Below, in pieces: positions 36,862-48,524 of a stretch of 64,000 nt of DNA (position 1 is its first letter; the number at the start of each line of letters is the position of its first letter). The stretch is from Trematomus loennbergii. Its lineage: Eukaryota; Chordata; Actinopteri; Perciformes; Nototheniidae. Under the pieces are notes generated by a model. That model was not told where the DNA came from, ran no database searches, and saw only the letters and a list, made by a program, of their open reading frames with translations. The translations under genes and the position numbers were made by a program. The stretch spans positions 1-64,000 of the forward strand of contig JAAOOA010000334.1 in NCBI GenBank assembly GCA_012861695.1. The letters are read 5' to 3'.

Positions 36862-37294
36862 TGTTACGAACTCAGACACTTAGGATGTAGGACCCAATTG
36901 CACGACCCGGGAGACAGAGGTAAAGTACTTGTAAGATACTTTATTTTCCAAATACAGCAATGAACAACAAAAAAGGTAACTATCAAATCTCTAACCGAGA
37001 TGACAAAAATAGAGGAACAAAATGAAAGCGCTCACGTAGTGAGGAATCAAACTTTACAAGAGCACAAAGAGCATAGACCTGACCATAGCAAGAGACAATA
37101 CGAACTGACAAAGAACACTTGGGAGACAGGGGAATATAAGCACAGGGTAACTAGACACAGGTGGGACCAATCAGGGGCGGGGCTGACATTGATGAGCACA
37201 GGAGACACAGGTGAAAATAATCAGGAAGCCTGGAATGAGAGAAAGCAAACGTAAATAACATGCATCTCTCTAGCATTTCTGTCGGTGCACAACA
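36862..37294 (-). repeat. Chromovirus 3' LTR, 433 bp
   Basis: Begins TGTTACGAAC and ends GTGCACAACA on +, and reads identically by eye to 41697-42129. On the coding (minus) strand it has a TATA-like TTATATTCCCC (about 37131-37141) and AATAAA (about 36947). The outer flank carries GTTTC at 36857-36861. The pol stop codon lies inside it. Confidence 0.95.
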
Positions 37295-40200
37295 GTACCC
37301 CCCCCTCTAGGGCCAACTCCTGATGGCCCAGGCTGATTGTAAAAATCGTGGATAAGCGTCTTGTCTACGATAAATGACGCAGCTACCCAGCTTCTAGCCT
37401 CAGGACCGTAACCCTTCCAGTCTACCAGGAATTGCTTCCCCCTCCCCCTATTACGGACCTCTAGTAGCTTACGGACCTTGTAAACCTCACCCCCTTCAAA
37501 GAACTCGGGCGGTGGAGGGGGCTTGGAGGCGGGAACAAGTGTGCTCTCACACACCGGCTTGATTTTACTGACGTGAAACGTCGGATGTACTCTCATAGTT
37601 CTGGGGAGTTGCAAGCGTACAGACACCGGGTTGATGACTCTGGACACCGGGAAAGGACCCACAAATCTCGGAGCCAGTTTCCTTGAGGCGACATGGAGTG
37701 GTAAGTCCTTAGTGGAAAGCCAAACATTTTGGCCTGGTCTGTAGGAGGGAGCGACCCTGCGATGGACGTCTGCAACAGCCTTCATCCGAGCTGAACTTCG
37801 GAGAAGAGCCTGGCGAGCACCAGCCCAAACTCGTCGACAACGTCTGATCATGGCATGAGCCGATGGAACCCTCACCTCTTCCTCGTTGTTAGGGAAAAAT
37901 GGAGGCTGGAAACCATTGACACAATGGAATGGAGAGACACCTGTGGCTGCCGTAGGAAGAGTATTGTGGGCAAACTCGACCCATGTGAGGTGGTCACTCC
38001 AGGTAGTCTGGTTCCGGGAGACGAGACAACGTAGCGTAGTCTCTAGTTCCTGGTTCAGACGCTCCGACTGTCCATTTGACTGAGGATGATATCCTGATGA
38101 CAAGCTGACGGTGGCACCTATGAGTCGACAAAACTCCTTCCAGAAAACGGAAATGAATTGTGGACCCCTGTCGGAAACAATGTCATCAGGGAATCCATGG
38201 ATCCTGAATATGTGATTCATCATGACCTCTGCGGTGACTTTGGCAGAGGGAAGCTTGGTCAATGGGATGAAGTGAGCCATCTTTGAAAATCGATCCACCA
38301 CTGTTAAGACCGTAGTCTTGCCTCTGGATGAAGGAAATCCTGTCACAAAATCCATTGAAATGTGTGACCAAGGACGTTGGGGAATCGGCAGGGGCTGGAG
38401 CAAGCCCATCTTGACTTGTGATGAGGTCTTATTACACGCACACACCGGACAAGCCGCTACGTACTCTGCCACATCTTTCTTCATGGCTGGCCACCAGAAA
38501 CGTTGTTGTATCCTGAACATTGTCCTTGTTACCCCCGGATGGCACGAAAGCACAGATGAGTGAGCCCAGTGGATGACCTTGGAGTGAAGAGCCTCAGGAA
38601 CAAACAGCAGATTGTTGGGACACTCGCTAGGTGCTGGATTCTTGACATTCGCCTTTTTTACGTCCGACTCCACTTGCCAGGAAAAGGCTCCGATCACACG
38701 GTTAAGTGGAAGGATGGTCTTGGGCTCTACCGCAAGTGGTTCTGGATCATAAAGACGAGACAAAGCATCGGGTTTTTGATTCTGAGACCCGGGACGAAAA
38801 GAGAGGGTGAAATTGAACCTACTAAAGAATAGTGTCCACCTGGCCTGACGGGAGTTGAGACGCTTAGCCTTTCTTATATATTCCAGATTCTTGTGATCTG
38901 TCCAGACTAAAAACGGCTGCTCTGCACCCTCTAACCAGTGTCTCCATTCCTCGAGGGCAGCTTTTACAGCTAACAGTTCCTTGTTCCCCACGTCGTAATT
39001 CCGCTCTGCCGTTGTCAGTTTCCGCGACAGGTAAGCACATGGATGCATCTTGTTGTCTTCTGCAGAACGTTGAGACAGTACTCCTCCAATTCCCTCATTG
39101 GAAGCATCAACCTCGACCATAAACTGGCGCTGGGGATCTGGAATGGTGAGTATGGGGGCTGATGTGAATCTCTCTCTGAGACGTTGGAAAGCGAAGTCCG
39201 CCTGGGGAGTCCACTTGAAAGGAACCTTAGGAGAAGTCAGAACATGTAGAGGGGCAGCAACAGAACTGAAATTCCTAATAAACTTCCTATAGAAGTTAGC
39301 AAACCCTAGAAACTGTTGGACCTTCTTCCTGGAGTCTGGTGTAGGCCACTGGGATACTGCACTGATTTTAGCAGGATCCATTTGCATATGATTAGGTGAG
39401 ATTATGTATCCTAAGAAGGATACCTCTTTTGTGTGGAACTCACACTTCTCTGCCTTGACATATAACTGATTCTCTAGCAGTTTCTGCAAAACCTGACGGA
39501 CATGGTTAACATGAGACTTAGCTGGGGAGAAAATCAGAATATCATCCAGATACACAAACACTGAAATATTCAAAAATTCCCGTAAAACCTCATTCACAAG
39601 AGCTTGAAACACAGCCGGTGCATTGCATAGTCCAAAAGGCATTACTAGATACTCATAGTGACCACTCTGAGTGTTGAATCCTGTCTTCCACTCATCCCCT
39701 TTTCTTATTCTAACCAAGTGATATGCATTTCTTAAATCTAACTTGGTGAATATTTTGGCAGTTTGAAGTAGTTCAAAGGCAGATGTCATGAGTGGCAGAG
39801 GATAGCGGTTCTTCACCGTAATGTCATTTAGTGGACTGTAGTCTATGCAAGGTCTCAGAGACCCGTCTTTCTTTCCCACAAAGAAAAATCCCGCTCCGGC
39901 TGGAGAAGATGAAGGACGGATAATTCCTGATTTGAGTGAAGAGGAAATGTATTCGTCCATTGCTGCTCTCTCAGGTCTCGAAATCGAATAAAGTTTCCCC
40001 TTGGGAATGGGGGCTCCCGGTAAGAGATCAATGGGACAGTCAAAATCTCGGTGAGGAGGTAGCGACATGGCTTTGGATTTGTTAAAGGCTTCCTTTAAAT
40101 CATGGTAACAGGAAGGTACCTTCTGTAGATCAGGATAGTCGGGGTGATCTATAATGATTTTACGAGAGTCTGTTGGTGCATTAACAGGTTGTGAAAGTTT

Positions 40201-40845
40201 ACACCTGCCCATACAATCCTCTCCCCATTCTTTAATTTTCCCTGAACGCCAGTCAATGTGAGGATTGTGGATCTTTAGCCATGGAAACCCCAATATAATC
40301 GGGTGCTGAGCCGACTCAAAAATATGGAATTGCATGCTCTCGGTATGGTCCTTATTCACAGTAATCTGAATGGGCTCAGTGCAATGGGTAACTGTGAACA
40401 ACAAGCGGCCGTCTAAGGCACTGGCATTAATAGGATGAGATAGCGGAACAGTCTTTATTTCTAGCTGATTTACTACGCCCCAGTCCATAAGACTTTCGTC
40501 AGCCCCTGAGTCTATTAACACACCCTGGTCAATGGTTTGATTGTTAATACAAATGTTTACCTGCGTAACAGGTCGAGGAGGAAAGTCTGCGGGAAACTTG
40601 CTCACCAGCGCCCTCCTTTGACTGGTGAGCACGATCTTTTCCCGGGCATGAAGCGAGTTGATGATCCGACTGGCCGCAGTAGAAACAACAACCCTCCCGT
40701 AGACGGCGCTGCCTCTCCTCCAGAGAAAGCCTGGTTCTTCCCAGCTGCATGGGTTCCCCGGAGCCATTCGGAAGTGTAATCCTCTGACGGTGTGGTAACA
40801 TGGGCTGGACATCCTCGGCTGGCGGCGCGACCCACCAAGATGCAT
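37270..40845 (-). CDS. pol: Chromovirus pol polyprotein
   Basis: An open frame of 1191 codons. Domains with approximate residue positions: aspartic protease (DSGA at 112-115), reverse transcriptase (catalytic YLDD at 432-435), RNase H (VEVDAS around 580), integrase zinc finger (histidines near 759-769, CPVC at 799-802) and integrase DDE core (D832, D892, E928). The C-terminal chromodomain (about 1119-1170; [19 protein letters not shown]) can steer insertion to marked chromatin. The frame overlaps gag by about 300 nt and is shifted +1 relative to it, so expression needs a frameshift or a second initiation. The true N-terminus is unknown; the first about 80 codons lie under gag. The stop falls within the 3' LTR. 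Confidence 0.95.
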   Translation of the reverse strand: MHLGGSRRQPRMSSPCYHTVRGLHFRMAPGNPCSWEEPGFLWRRGSAVYGRVVVSTAASRIINSLHAREKIVLTSQRRALVSKFPADFPPRPVTQVNICINNQTIDQGVLIDSGADESLMDWGVVNQLEIKTVPLSHPINASALDGRLLFTVTHCTEPIQITVNKDHTESMQFHIFESAQHPIILGFPWLKIHNPHIDWRSGKIKEWGEDCMGRCKLSQPVNAPTDSRKIIIDHPDYPDLQKVPSCYHDLKEAFNKSKAMSLPPHRDFDCPIDLLPGAPIPKGKLYSISRPERAAMDEYISSSLKSGIIRPSSSPAGAGFFFVGKKDGSLRPCIDYSPLNDITVKNRYPLPLMTSAFELLQTAKIFTKLDLRNAYHLVRIRKGDEWKTGFNTQSGHYEYLVMPFGLCNAPAVFQALVNEVLREFLNISVFVYLDDILIFSPAKSHVNHVRQVLQKLLENQLYVKAEKCEFHTKEVSFLGYIISPNHMQMDPAKISAVSQWPTPDSRKKVQQFLGFANFYRKFIRNFSSVAAPLHVLTSPKVPFKWTPQADFAFQRLRERFTSAPILTIPDPQRQFMVEVDASNEGIGGVLSQRSAEDNKMHPCAYLSRKLTTAERNYDVGNKELLAVKAALEEWRHWLEGAEQPFLVWTDHKNLEYIRKAKRLNSRQARWTLFFSRFNFTLSFRPGSQNQKPDALSRLYDPEPLAVEPKTILPLNRVIGAFSWQVESDVKKANVKNPAPSECPNNLLFVPEALHSKVIHWAHSSVLSCHPGVTRTMFRIQQRFWWPAMKKDVAEYVAACPVCACNKTSSQVKMGLLQPLPIPQRPWSHISMDFVTGFPSSRGKTTVLTVVDRFSKMAHFIPLTKLPSAKVTAEVMMNHIFRIHGFPDDIVSDRGPQFISVFWKEFCRLIGATVSLSSGYHPQSNGQSERLNQELETTLRCLVSRNQTTWSDHLTWVEFAHNTLPTAATGVSPFHCVNGFQPPFFPNNEEEVRVPSAHAMIRRCRRVWAGARQALLRSSARMKAVADVHRRVAPSYRPGQNVWLSTKDLPLHVASRKLAPRFVGPFPVSRVINPVSVRLQLPRTMRVHPTFHVSKIKPVCESTLVPASKPPPPPEFFEGGEVYKVRKLLEVRNRGRGKQFLVDWKGYGPEARSWVAASFIVDKTLIHDFYNQPGPSGVGPRGGGTVVHRQKC
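37295..37310 (-). promoter_or_regulatory. Chromovirus polypurine tract
   Basis: On the minus strand CTAGAGGGGGGGG followed by TAC abuts the 3' LTR. This is the primer for plus-strand DNA synthesis. Confidence 0.8.
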
Positions 40846-41680
40846 TCTGGGAGCTGGGAATAACGTCTCGGTTGCGTCGACGCTCCCTCTCTCTTTCCCG
40901 AAGACGGTTATCGATCCGGATGGCCACGGCGATGAGAGATTCCAGATCCCGGGGTGTCTCCAGTGGAGCCAGCTGGTCTTTTATCGGTTCCGAAAGTCCC
41001 GTCATGAAGGCGTCACGAAGAGCCGGAACATTCCATCCGCTGTCCGCTGCTGCTGTGCGAAACTCGATGGCGTAATCAACCACCTGGCGGTTGAGCTGGC
41101 GTATATGAAAAAGTTTTCTGCTGGCCTCTGTAGCAGGCGATGAGTGGTCAAAAATACGACTCATAGTCTCTATGAAATCGGTCAATGAGTAACATAGTTC
41201 AGTTTCTCTTGACCATTCTGCAGTAGCCCAGGCTGCAGCTCTTCCCGTTAAATGAGACACAATAAACGCCACTTTACCATGGTCCGATGAAAAGGCTCCT
41301 GGGTTGTGTTGAAAATGCAGATCGCACTGTACCAAAAAGGCTCTGCAATTAGAAGAATCTCCGGAAAATCTCTCCGGAAGAGCCAGCCGTAAAGGGGAAG
41401 AAACAGCCTGACTTGGGAAATCAGCTGGAGCATTGACAGGCAACCTCTCAGTTGTGGATGACGTCACCGGAGGAGCAGTCTGTTGGTGAGTGAAAAAATG
41501 ATTCATTTGGACAGCCAGTTGTTGCATCTGTGTGGATAATGCTTCCTGAATCCCGGCCTGGCGTCCTCTTAGTTCTTGCATTTCCTGGTTGACTAGGCCC
41601 AGCTGTTCCTCGTGATGAAAGATCTTCACGCCCTGTGCTGACAGCGCTGCGTGAAGCGTTCTTGGGTCGGCTGGGTCCAT
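40544..41680 (-). CDS. gag: Chromovirus gag
   Basis: A 378-codon capsid protein that starts [13 protein letters not shown] only 16 nt inside the 5' LTR border. The middle is a typical retrotransposon gag capsid ([38 protein letters not shown]). Near the C-terminus is one CCHC zinc knuckle ([14 protein letters not shown]), which binds RNA. The start codon is chosen because it is the first ATG after the LTR and the frame is open throughout. No clear tRNA-primer binding site is seen in the 16-nt gap. Confidence 0.93.
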   Translation of the reverse strand: MDPADPRTLHAALSAQGVKIFHHEEQLGLVNQEMQELRGRQAGIQEALSTQMQQLAVQMNHFFTHQQTAPPVTSSTTERLPVNAPADFPSQAVSSPLRLALPERFSGDSSNCRAFLVQCDLHFQHNPGAFSSDHGKVAFIVSHLTGRAAAWATAEWSRETELCYSLTDFIETMSRIFDHSSPATEASRKLFHIRQLNRQVVDYAIEFRTAAADSGWNVPALRDAFMTGLSEPIKDQLAPLETPRDLESLIAVAIRIDNRLRERERERRRNRDVIPSSQNASWWVAPPAEDVQPMLPHRQRITLPNGSGEPMQLGRTRLSLEERQRRLREGCCFYCGQSDHQLASCPGKDRAHQSKEGAGEQVSRRLSSSTCYAGKHLY

Positions 41681-41696
41681 AATGGTCAGTTCGTTC

Positions 41697-42129
41697 TGTT
41701 ACGAACTCAGACACTTAGGATGTAGGACCCAATTGCACGACCCGGGAGACAGAGGTAAAGTACTTGTAAGATACTTTATTTTCCAAATACAGCAATGAAC
41801 AACAAAAAAGGTAACTATCAAATCTCTAACCGAGATGACAAAAATAGAGGAACAAAATGAAAGCGCTCACGTAGTGAGGAATCAAACTTTACAAGAGCAC
41901 AAAGAGCATAGACCTGACCATAGCAAGAGACAATACGAACTGACAAAGAACACTTGGGAGACAGGGGAATATAAGCACAGGGTAACTAGACACAGGTGGG
42001 ACCAATCAGGGGCGGGGCTGACATTGATGAGCACAGGAGACACAGGTGAAAATAATCAGGAAGCCTGGAATGAGAGAAAGCAAACGTAAATAACATGCAT
42101 CTCTCTAGCATTTCTGTCGGTGCACAACA
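41697..42129 (-). repeat. Chromovirus 5' LTR, 433 bp
   Basis: Same 433 bp as 36862-37294 with no difference noticed on reading. It carries the promoter and leader for the minus-strand transcript. The flanking GTTTC at 42130-42134 matches the other side. Confidence 0.95.
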
Positions 42130-42134
42130 GTTTC

Positions 42135-43495
42135 CATGATGGAAAGATTGAAAAAGATGTTCTACTCTGTACTCCTAAGTCCCAAAACACTCACTGCTTA
42201 AAGTGTAAAGTGTGGTGAATATTTCCATCATGTCTACCCTTTATCTCACAGTACCCTCAGTGTGTTTTAGGATTATTTCCTCATTTTACTTTAACAGTTT
42301 CCTCTTTATTACTATTTTAATTTACCAATTTATTAATTCATGGCTAATAAATCTTTTTGTCTTTTCACATTTATCAAATCAATTCAAGTTTGTTTGTGAA
42401 TAATGTGTTTATGTATAACTCACTCACTCCCGTTTTCCTTTTTCCTCCTCCTCTTGTTGTCTCAAGCCACGACCCCCTCACATGCTGTTAGACCATGCCA
42501 ACTCCTCTGGTTCCGTCTTCTCCTCAGTCCATCAGCTCTTGAATCCTTCCGCTGGTACTCTTTCAGTGGCCCAACTGCTTTGCATTTCATCTCCTTCTTT
42601 ACAGTCTCTTCGCTGTTGTATGGAGGGCGTATTCTGCTTTCATGTCCCACACTCTGCTCTCGTGCCAAATCTCGTGGGTCAGCTTGGAACTTCATGTCCT
42701 GATGAGAGTATGCCTCTTATGTCAGCATGCTGTTCTGGTTCTGGATGCCTCGGGTGAGATGGTTCTGGATGCAGTCTTGTCGTTGTTTGGTTCAGCTCTG
42801 GTTCTCTGTCTGTTCGATGGAGAAGGAGGAGGAGTCTCCTATAGTGAGGTCTTTTGTTTGATAGGGGTCGTAGCAGTCGGACAGGCAGAGAGAGAGAGTC
42901 CAGGTCTCGGGACGCATTACCTATAGAAATTATAACACACTGAGGTAAAGTAAATCCAACCTTCTCCACTCTATTTTCTAATCATAATATCTGTTTTAGT
43001 TGTTAAATGCCATCTAAACACCAATTAATTGATACTAATAATTTTACTTTATCCTAAACATTGCTTTCAGCCACTGTAACACATCGACTCCAAATAACTC
43101 TTTCAGGAAACCATTTTCTTCTATAAATTGAAATACTTACATGTTTCAAGCACCACATATTTCACACACTATAAAAGGACGTCGAATATTTTAAATCTCA
43201 CTATTACTTAGAGCAATAGTAACTGTTGTGACTGGATACATCTGTGCACAGTCGCCACAATCTGTTGGGGAATTTTGTTCATAGAGTTTGTACATACAGT
43301 TGTCCTCGTGGGTTAGTACCCTGTTTCTACTGTAATAACTTTTCAATAATTGTGCTCAGGTCTCCAGTCGGTTGTCCATAGTCTTAACGGGGGTGTTTCT
43401 GGTACAGACTAAAACATGGATCCAGTGTATTTGGAGATTCCCCTAAATTGTAAATCCCCATCACTTAAATATTCCGATCACTTAAACCCATCTCA
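42135..43495. other. Retroviral remnant / unassigned stretch
   Basis: Lies between the env leader and the chromovirus. Short open frames on both strands at 42.4-42.97 kb show no recognisable domain and have a biased CT/AG composition. No feature beyond probable decayed env or an unknown insert is supported. Confidence 0.35.
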
Positions 43496-43840
43496 TCATT
43501 TGGTACAAGAACTGCATATAGGGGGGTGAATCATCTTGATTGTAACCTCCTCATCTTTGGGAACGAGTATTTCTAACTCCTCCTCTTGTTGCTCAACTGA
43601 TCTTTTGGCTCTGGGGATAAGTGAAAGTCTCTGAAACACAGCTGGTGTTTTGTTAGTGATGTGGGCATTTTCTACGAGTGAACTAATGGATCCATGTCTT
43701 TCATGATATTGTACTCCCCATCCAACCAGAAAGGTGCCAAGTGTAATGAGCACAATCAACAATGCTATTCTGACTCTTATCCTTAGGGGACCCCACAATT
43801 GCTTTGGCTTTGTTCTTGACATAATCTCTATTTTATCCAT
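43496..43840 (-). pseudogene. Retroviral env leader (N-terminal fragment)
   Basis: An open frame of 114 codons with a basic, Pro/Lys-rich start, one hydrophobic segment (RIALLIVLITLGTFLVGWGV, about residues 26-45) and a basic site (PRAKRS, about 76-81) followed by acidic residues. This is the plan of a type II leader peptide of foamy-like or fish retroviral envelopes. Downstream env is decayed and interrupted by the chromovirus, so no full envelope can be made. Confidence 0.5.
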
Positions 43841-44149
43841 GGTTTTGTCAGTTACAGAATGTAAATGAGTCCAAAACTACGTATACAAAAATCGGAACAG
43901 CACGTGGTTCTTTTGGTGTAAAACAAAAATAAGTTTTCACTTTAGTGTGCAATCTTATACAAATCTAAAGACAATTCGTCTTTCCTGTAGTTTTCTATCT
44001 TAATCTTATTTCTATTTATTGTTTTGTTCCAGCTCTGCCAAATCAGTCTTAGCTTCCAATACTTCTCTGGAAGTGTGTGAGGTGGTGTCAATTTGCTCCT
44101 TTTTCTTTACCTTTAATCCGGAGCGCATGTGAAGTTCATTACAACTTGT

Positions 44150-44275
44150 CACGGTTCCGACCACCGGGATCAGCCCACTGTGTTTTGGGAACTTTCACCC
44201 TCACCCAATCACCTGGCCGAACAGGAGTCTCTTCTGATGTCTCGTCTGGTATCTGTGCAGTCTTTCCTAGCCTGT
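44150..44275 (-). pseudogene. Retroviral integrase C-terminal remnant
   Basis: Reading the minus strand from about 44270 gives RPGDWVRVKV followed by a tryptophan-containing stretch, the SH3-like C-terminal domain of retroviral integrases, just upstream of the env leader as expected. It loses similarity after about 40 codons. Confidence 0.55.
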
Positions 44276-44712
44276 GTAGACAAAAACTTGGATAATATTA
44301 CTCAGAGCTCTGACATATTCATCCACTTCTATTTGTCTAATATCTAAAACTGGACCACTCCCTCCTTGGAGGAGGCCCAAGCTTTGGTATACCTTTTGTT
44401 GTTATGCGACCTATTGTTGACAACATGTTATTAGTTATTAACTACAACGTTACCGAAATCCATTATCTGACTAATCATGACCTTCCCTCCTTTGAGCATA
44501 AAATGCTCAATTAATATCGCAATGATTCTCTATTATGAATAGGACATGGAAAACCCATAACGTCGTAGCAAACACATAAATCCTCTGTGTACCCACAAGG
44601 CGTACAAAGATGTTGTGTGATGTATTGTCTTCCAATGGTATAAATGCACATCGACTAAAAATCTGCCATTAGCACAAAAAATATAGTTTACTTCTTGTTA
44701 GTTCAATAATGG

Positions 44713-45171
44713 TGTTACGGTTTTGTATTTATGTTTTCATTTTCCACCTTTTGTTTTGAAATGTTTTCCTCCTTGTGTCTTCTCTGTTCCTTCTTCCTGT
44801 GTTTGCCTTCCTGTCGTTAGTTTCCCTGGTGTGTCTGATTGTCTGATTGTGTTCACCTGTTGCCTTTGTGTTTCTGCCTCCCTTACCCCAGCTGTGTCTT
44901 GTCTTGTGATTACCCCTCTCTGTATTTAATCTTGTCTTCCCCTGTGTGCCTTGTCGGTTCATTGTTGGTTTTTCCTGTCTTCCTCCATGTCAGTCACGGT
45001 TGTCTCTCCTGTCTCCCTCCATGTTGGTAACGGTCAGTTTTTGTACAACCTATTTGTTTCATGCCATGTTTTTTGTTCAGCTTTTAAAATAAAGCTCGCT
45101 TTTTGTTTCGAGACCGTTTACCTTTTTTTGATAGTCTGCATTTGGGTCCTACCCTTCCACGCATCCTAACA
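44713..45171 (+). mobile_element. Solo LTR, 459 bp, target duplication AATGG
   Basis: Runs TGTTACGG ... CCTAACA with exact AATGG at 44708-44712 and 45172-45176. It has AATAAA in TTTTAAAATAAAGC (about 45086), so it reads on +. The terminal words resemble those of the chromovirus LTR (TGTTACG...AACA), suggesting a related Ty3/gypsy family that recombined out. Confidence 0.88.
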
Positions 45172-45699
45172 AATGGCTTTTTGTCATGGTACTATGTATC
45201 AGTGTTGCTGCGAAAAACCACACTGGTGTTGCTAATACGTCTTAATAGCTCTAGGATTAGAGATTGGCTGACACTGTTAAACAAACAAATCATGACAAAA
45301 TAATATTTCTTTAAACTAGAGGGAAATACGAACTACTCTCACAGAGGGTTGCACGCAGAAGAACATGAAGGGCTGATGTCCCTCACTTAAAAATAGATAT
45401 TGCCTAATGCACTACTTTATAAATCAGCAAATTCACTTGAACATAAATAAATGAAGACTGATTCTTGAAACTGTTGTAAGAAACCTACAACTTCTTCATC
45501 CAAGCTCAGTGTTATGTTATTTAGTTGGCAGCTCATGCCTTAAATAAGAAACTTCAGACCTATTATAAAAATGTGTTTATGAGAGAATGTAATCTGACTC
45601 CATATATTCCTCATTTATAATAAATGAAGTTCCCCTTTGAACACAGCCCCGGTCTTCTGACGGGGTCTATCTATGTACTGGCTGGTAATGTTGTGCCAG

Positions 45700-45995
45700 T
45701 TTCTGTCACACTGTCACGGTTCTCCCGCTAACAGTCACTCTCTAGTTCTGCTGGGTTCTTGTTGACTTCTTCACTGTTTGAGACAAGCGATCTTATTGAA
45801 ACACCTCCCTTTGTAGCAGACTTCACCACAGCAGAATCGAGTTTCTGTTTTCAGGTCTCAACAGCTCCACATCAGGTGTATCTTCGCCCCTTGAACTGCA
45901 GTCGATTTAAACAGGAGGACTTGGTAAGGACCCTCCGTCTTGGGCGAGAACTAGGCTTTCATCTTCATCTTTTGGGCGTAAACCCATTGTCTTGA
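45700..45995 (-). pseudogene. Second integrase-like C-terminal remnant
   Basis: A minus-strand frame reads EGPYQVLL followed by TAVQ, like the end of integrase in many retroviruses (GPYQVLL..TAV), with stops on both sides. It lies only about 0.35 kb from the nucleocapsid remnant, so nearly all of pol between them is gone, or two proviral copies are fused here. Confidence 0.4.
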
Positions 45996-46309
45996 CCTCT
46001 CTAGCTGTGTGAACACAATAGTTTTCTGTGTGGGGGAACAACATCACTCGTAATCTCTTCCTTCTCATAATTACAAAATAGTCTGCTAAATGTTCTACTA
46101 TGTTTTAATCTTCTTCTACTAATCTGTGGATGATTTATATTTAAATGCAATATGCTACTCACTATTGTTAAATAACATTCAACACATACATGTTTGGAAA
46201 TACTATTCCTCATTTTCATCCCTGAGACCTCCTGCCTCTGTTGTAGTCATGGAAACCTCCCCTGGGGTAACTGTGTGAAGGGCCGTTGTTTGGTGCAATG
46301 TTCTGGTAC

Positions 46310-47132
46310 TTGTAGCATCCTGTGGTGCGGACAATCTCTGGACCAATGGCCCATTTGGCTGCAACAGTAACATCCCTCAAACCGGATCCTCTTCCACGTC
46401 TTTGTTGGTTCTGCATCTAAATCTCTGGCACTACTCGAGTTTGAACTGTTGGAGGTGTCTGGCCTGCCTTCTCTGGTTCTATGGCCATCTCTGAAAACTT
46501 CTCCTCCCTTCTCCTTCTCTTACAAGCCTCTGTGTCTTTCTCCGCTACCTGTATCTTCAAAAGTCGTAGTTGTAGCGCTTCCCGCTCTGTCTTTTGTGTT
46601 TCTCTTTCTCGTCGTCTTTCTCTGTGATTCTTCTAATCGTATGTTCTCTTCCATCAGCTGTTTGGATTTACTGGTTAGCACTCTTACTTCATACTCCAAT
46701 TATTTGACACTTTTGTCCATGGAGACTCCATTGAACTGCAATACTTCTATAAATCCAACATTTGGGGAGGGAGGAGGGACTTCGGCCAGCTTAGATACAG
46801 CTTTGGAGTTTGGATAACTTGAGCGTCTTTAGTTTTTTCTGCTATGCTTCCTTCACTGGCAGGTCTGCTACTCGGACCACATTTATGCTGTCTGTCAATA
46901 GGCTGGCATATTCCAGATGGAGTATCACACTTGTAACTCTTATAAACCTTTGTTCAGCTTCCCTCCATACATTTAGCTGTTGTAGGCATTGTTCATGTTC
47001 ATAGTCGAGTACTGCTCTTCTATGGGCCAGGTTGATCATCTGTTGGAATCACCCTCTTGTTTGCCACTGTTTAAACAGTTTTCTCTATTTGGTTCCATGT
47101 CTTCTGACTATCATTCGGATTTGTTGTAGCAT
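46310..47132 (-). pseudogene. Retroviral gag remnant with CCHC zinc knuckle
   Basis: Minus-strand fragments: a helical-looking stretch at 47039-46842, broken frames at 46817-46450, and a nucleocapsid zinc knuckle CYCCSQMGHWSRDC at about 46370-46320 in another frame. Frameshifts and stops prevent a full Gag. Confidence 0.6.
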
Positions 47133-47137
47133 CTGAT

Positions 47138-48405
47138 CAGGGGCCTCATTATAACGCCTTGCGTAGGATTGACGTAGGAAGGTTGCTTACGTAGTACAAA
47201 GCACAAAAATAGGTACATACATTTTCCGCCATTTTTCCGATTCACAAAACATTGCGTACCGGCGAGGGAAGTGCGTACGGCACTCCCTACGCCTGTTTCC
47301 CTTGATAAATCACAATCGACTCGTAACGCCCATATTTGCCTATACATAGTCAAAGAAACGCCCATTCATTCATTCATTCTGACTGACTGCATGAGAAGAT
47401 CGCAGGAAATTACGATAGAACCTAAAAAAGACATCTCACACCGTGTCAGATTTTGGTTATTGTGGGGAGGTCGAGATAAATCATTGTTTGGTGGATGCAG
47501 TTTGAACCAGAGTAGCAGCATGGAGGTCGGATCGTCACCAAAATAAATAAATAAGTGGTCCGAAAAAAATTAATGACAAAAAAAATACACATAACCTTCC
47601 TCAGGCAGTGTGTTTGTCCCGGGGACAGGAGACCCCCCTTGATGAGAAACTGTAAGAAATGATCGGGGAATCCCTTATCCCGAATTATTTTTGTTGTATT
47701 TGGTGGTTTGTGTTCCAGCTGTCGATCAGCACTATATATCCATAATCCACCAGTTAAAGGAAATACAATGTGTTGTGTTATATTAGCTGTTTACCACATA
47801 TGGTGTTCTTAGTTTCCATACCTCCTGTGTTTTACGAGCGACTTATCAAGTCTTGGCAAACGGCATAAAACACGATTAAATGTGATAGTATATAAAACCA
47901 TGCTCGTATCTACAACCTATAGAAATGCAAAACGGCGTCAGTTTAGACGTAATTCTGTCCTCCTGCTTATTGCATCATTTATGAGAAAACATTTCATAAC
48001 ATTAACACAACATATTCGAGGTGGTTTTAAATAGCATATCCGTATTTATTTATTTCTCCAAGTTATGTTTTTTGTGTGCACTGAGGAGTCTCAAGCAGGC
48101 GTTTGTTTAATCATTTAAAGATTGGCTTTAATCAATGTTTGAAAATGAATTCTTCATATTTGATAAATGAGGTAACATTTTATTTATGGTATTATTTCCA
48201 CATATTTCTCTCCATTCTTCCTTCTGCCAACGGTGTCGCAGTTTCTCGTCTCTCCGTGTGTGTGCTTAGTGCGTACGCATGGGTTAGAGTTTGCGTGGAG
48301 GACAGCACGTTTTCCTGTCAAGTTAGTATTTTATAAATCGCAAACATTGCGTAGAAACTGGCGTACGCCATTTTTTGAGCGTATATCCCTTTATAAATGA
48401 GGCCC
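47138..48405. mobile_element. 1.27-kb inverted-repeat DNA transposon in gag
   Basis: Ends GGGGCCTCATTATAA and (reverse complement) GGGGCCTCATTTATAAA, with TGCGTA-rich subterminal words. The flanks are CTGAT at 47133-47137 and 48406-48410. Removing it joins two gag-like pieces (48524-48410 and 47132 down). No transposase frame is seen. Confidence 0.75.
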
Positions 48406-48409
48406 CTGA

Positions 48410-48524
48410 TGTTTACCCTTTCCTTGATGTCTGCAGTTGAGCCTGGCACTGCCAAAGCTCTTAACTTGGTGTCTTTTGGTGACATTTTTCTTAAGTAGTT
48501 GGATATAGTTATTAAATGTATCAA
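48410..48524 (-). pseudogene. Retroviral gag N-terminal fragment
   Basis: About 38 codons of an open minus-strand frame (starting MIHLITISNYLRK) run directly into the right end of the transposon at 48405. Placed next to 47132 they restore the order of the gag remnant. The assignment is by position, not by a conserved motif. Confidence 0.4.

Larger units (their letters stand above)
36862..42129 (-). mobile_element. Full-length Ty3/gypsy chromovirus, young insertion
   Basis: A complete LTR retrotransposon of 5268 bp: LTR (41697-42129), gag, pol with protease, reverse transcriptase, RNase H, integrase and chromodomain, polypurine tract, LTR (36862-37294). The target duplication GTTTC is exact at 36857-36861 and 42130-42134. 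There is no env, so it is a retrotransposon and not a virus genome. Both reading frames are open over their full length and the LTRs look identical. It lies inside the env of an older endogenous retrovirus. Confidence 0.95.

Noticed and set aside
37000..37254. 84-codon open frame repeated identically at 41835-42089
   Set aside because: It lies within the two chromovirus LTRs, antisense to the element; identity reflects LTR identity and not a gene family.
36862..42129. Possibility that the LTR element is an exogenous-type retrovirus
   Set aside because: No env frame is present between pol and the 3' LTR, and the chromodomain after integrase marks a Ty3/gypsy chromovirus retrotransposon.
42403..42969. 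Overlapping open frames of about 90 codons on both strands
   Set aside because: No domain, biased composition, no splice context; treated as unassigned remnant sequence.
47271..47546. 91-codon plus-strand open frame inside the gag-inserted transposon
   Set aside because: No transposase motif and no similarity recognised; lies within inverted-repeat DNA.
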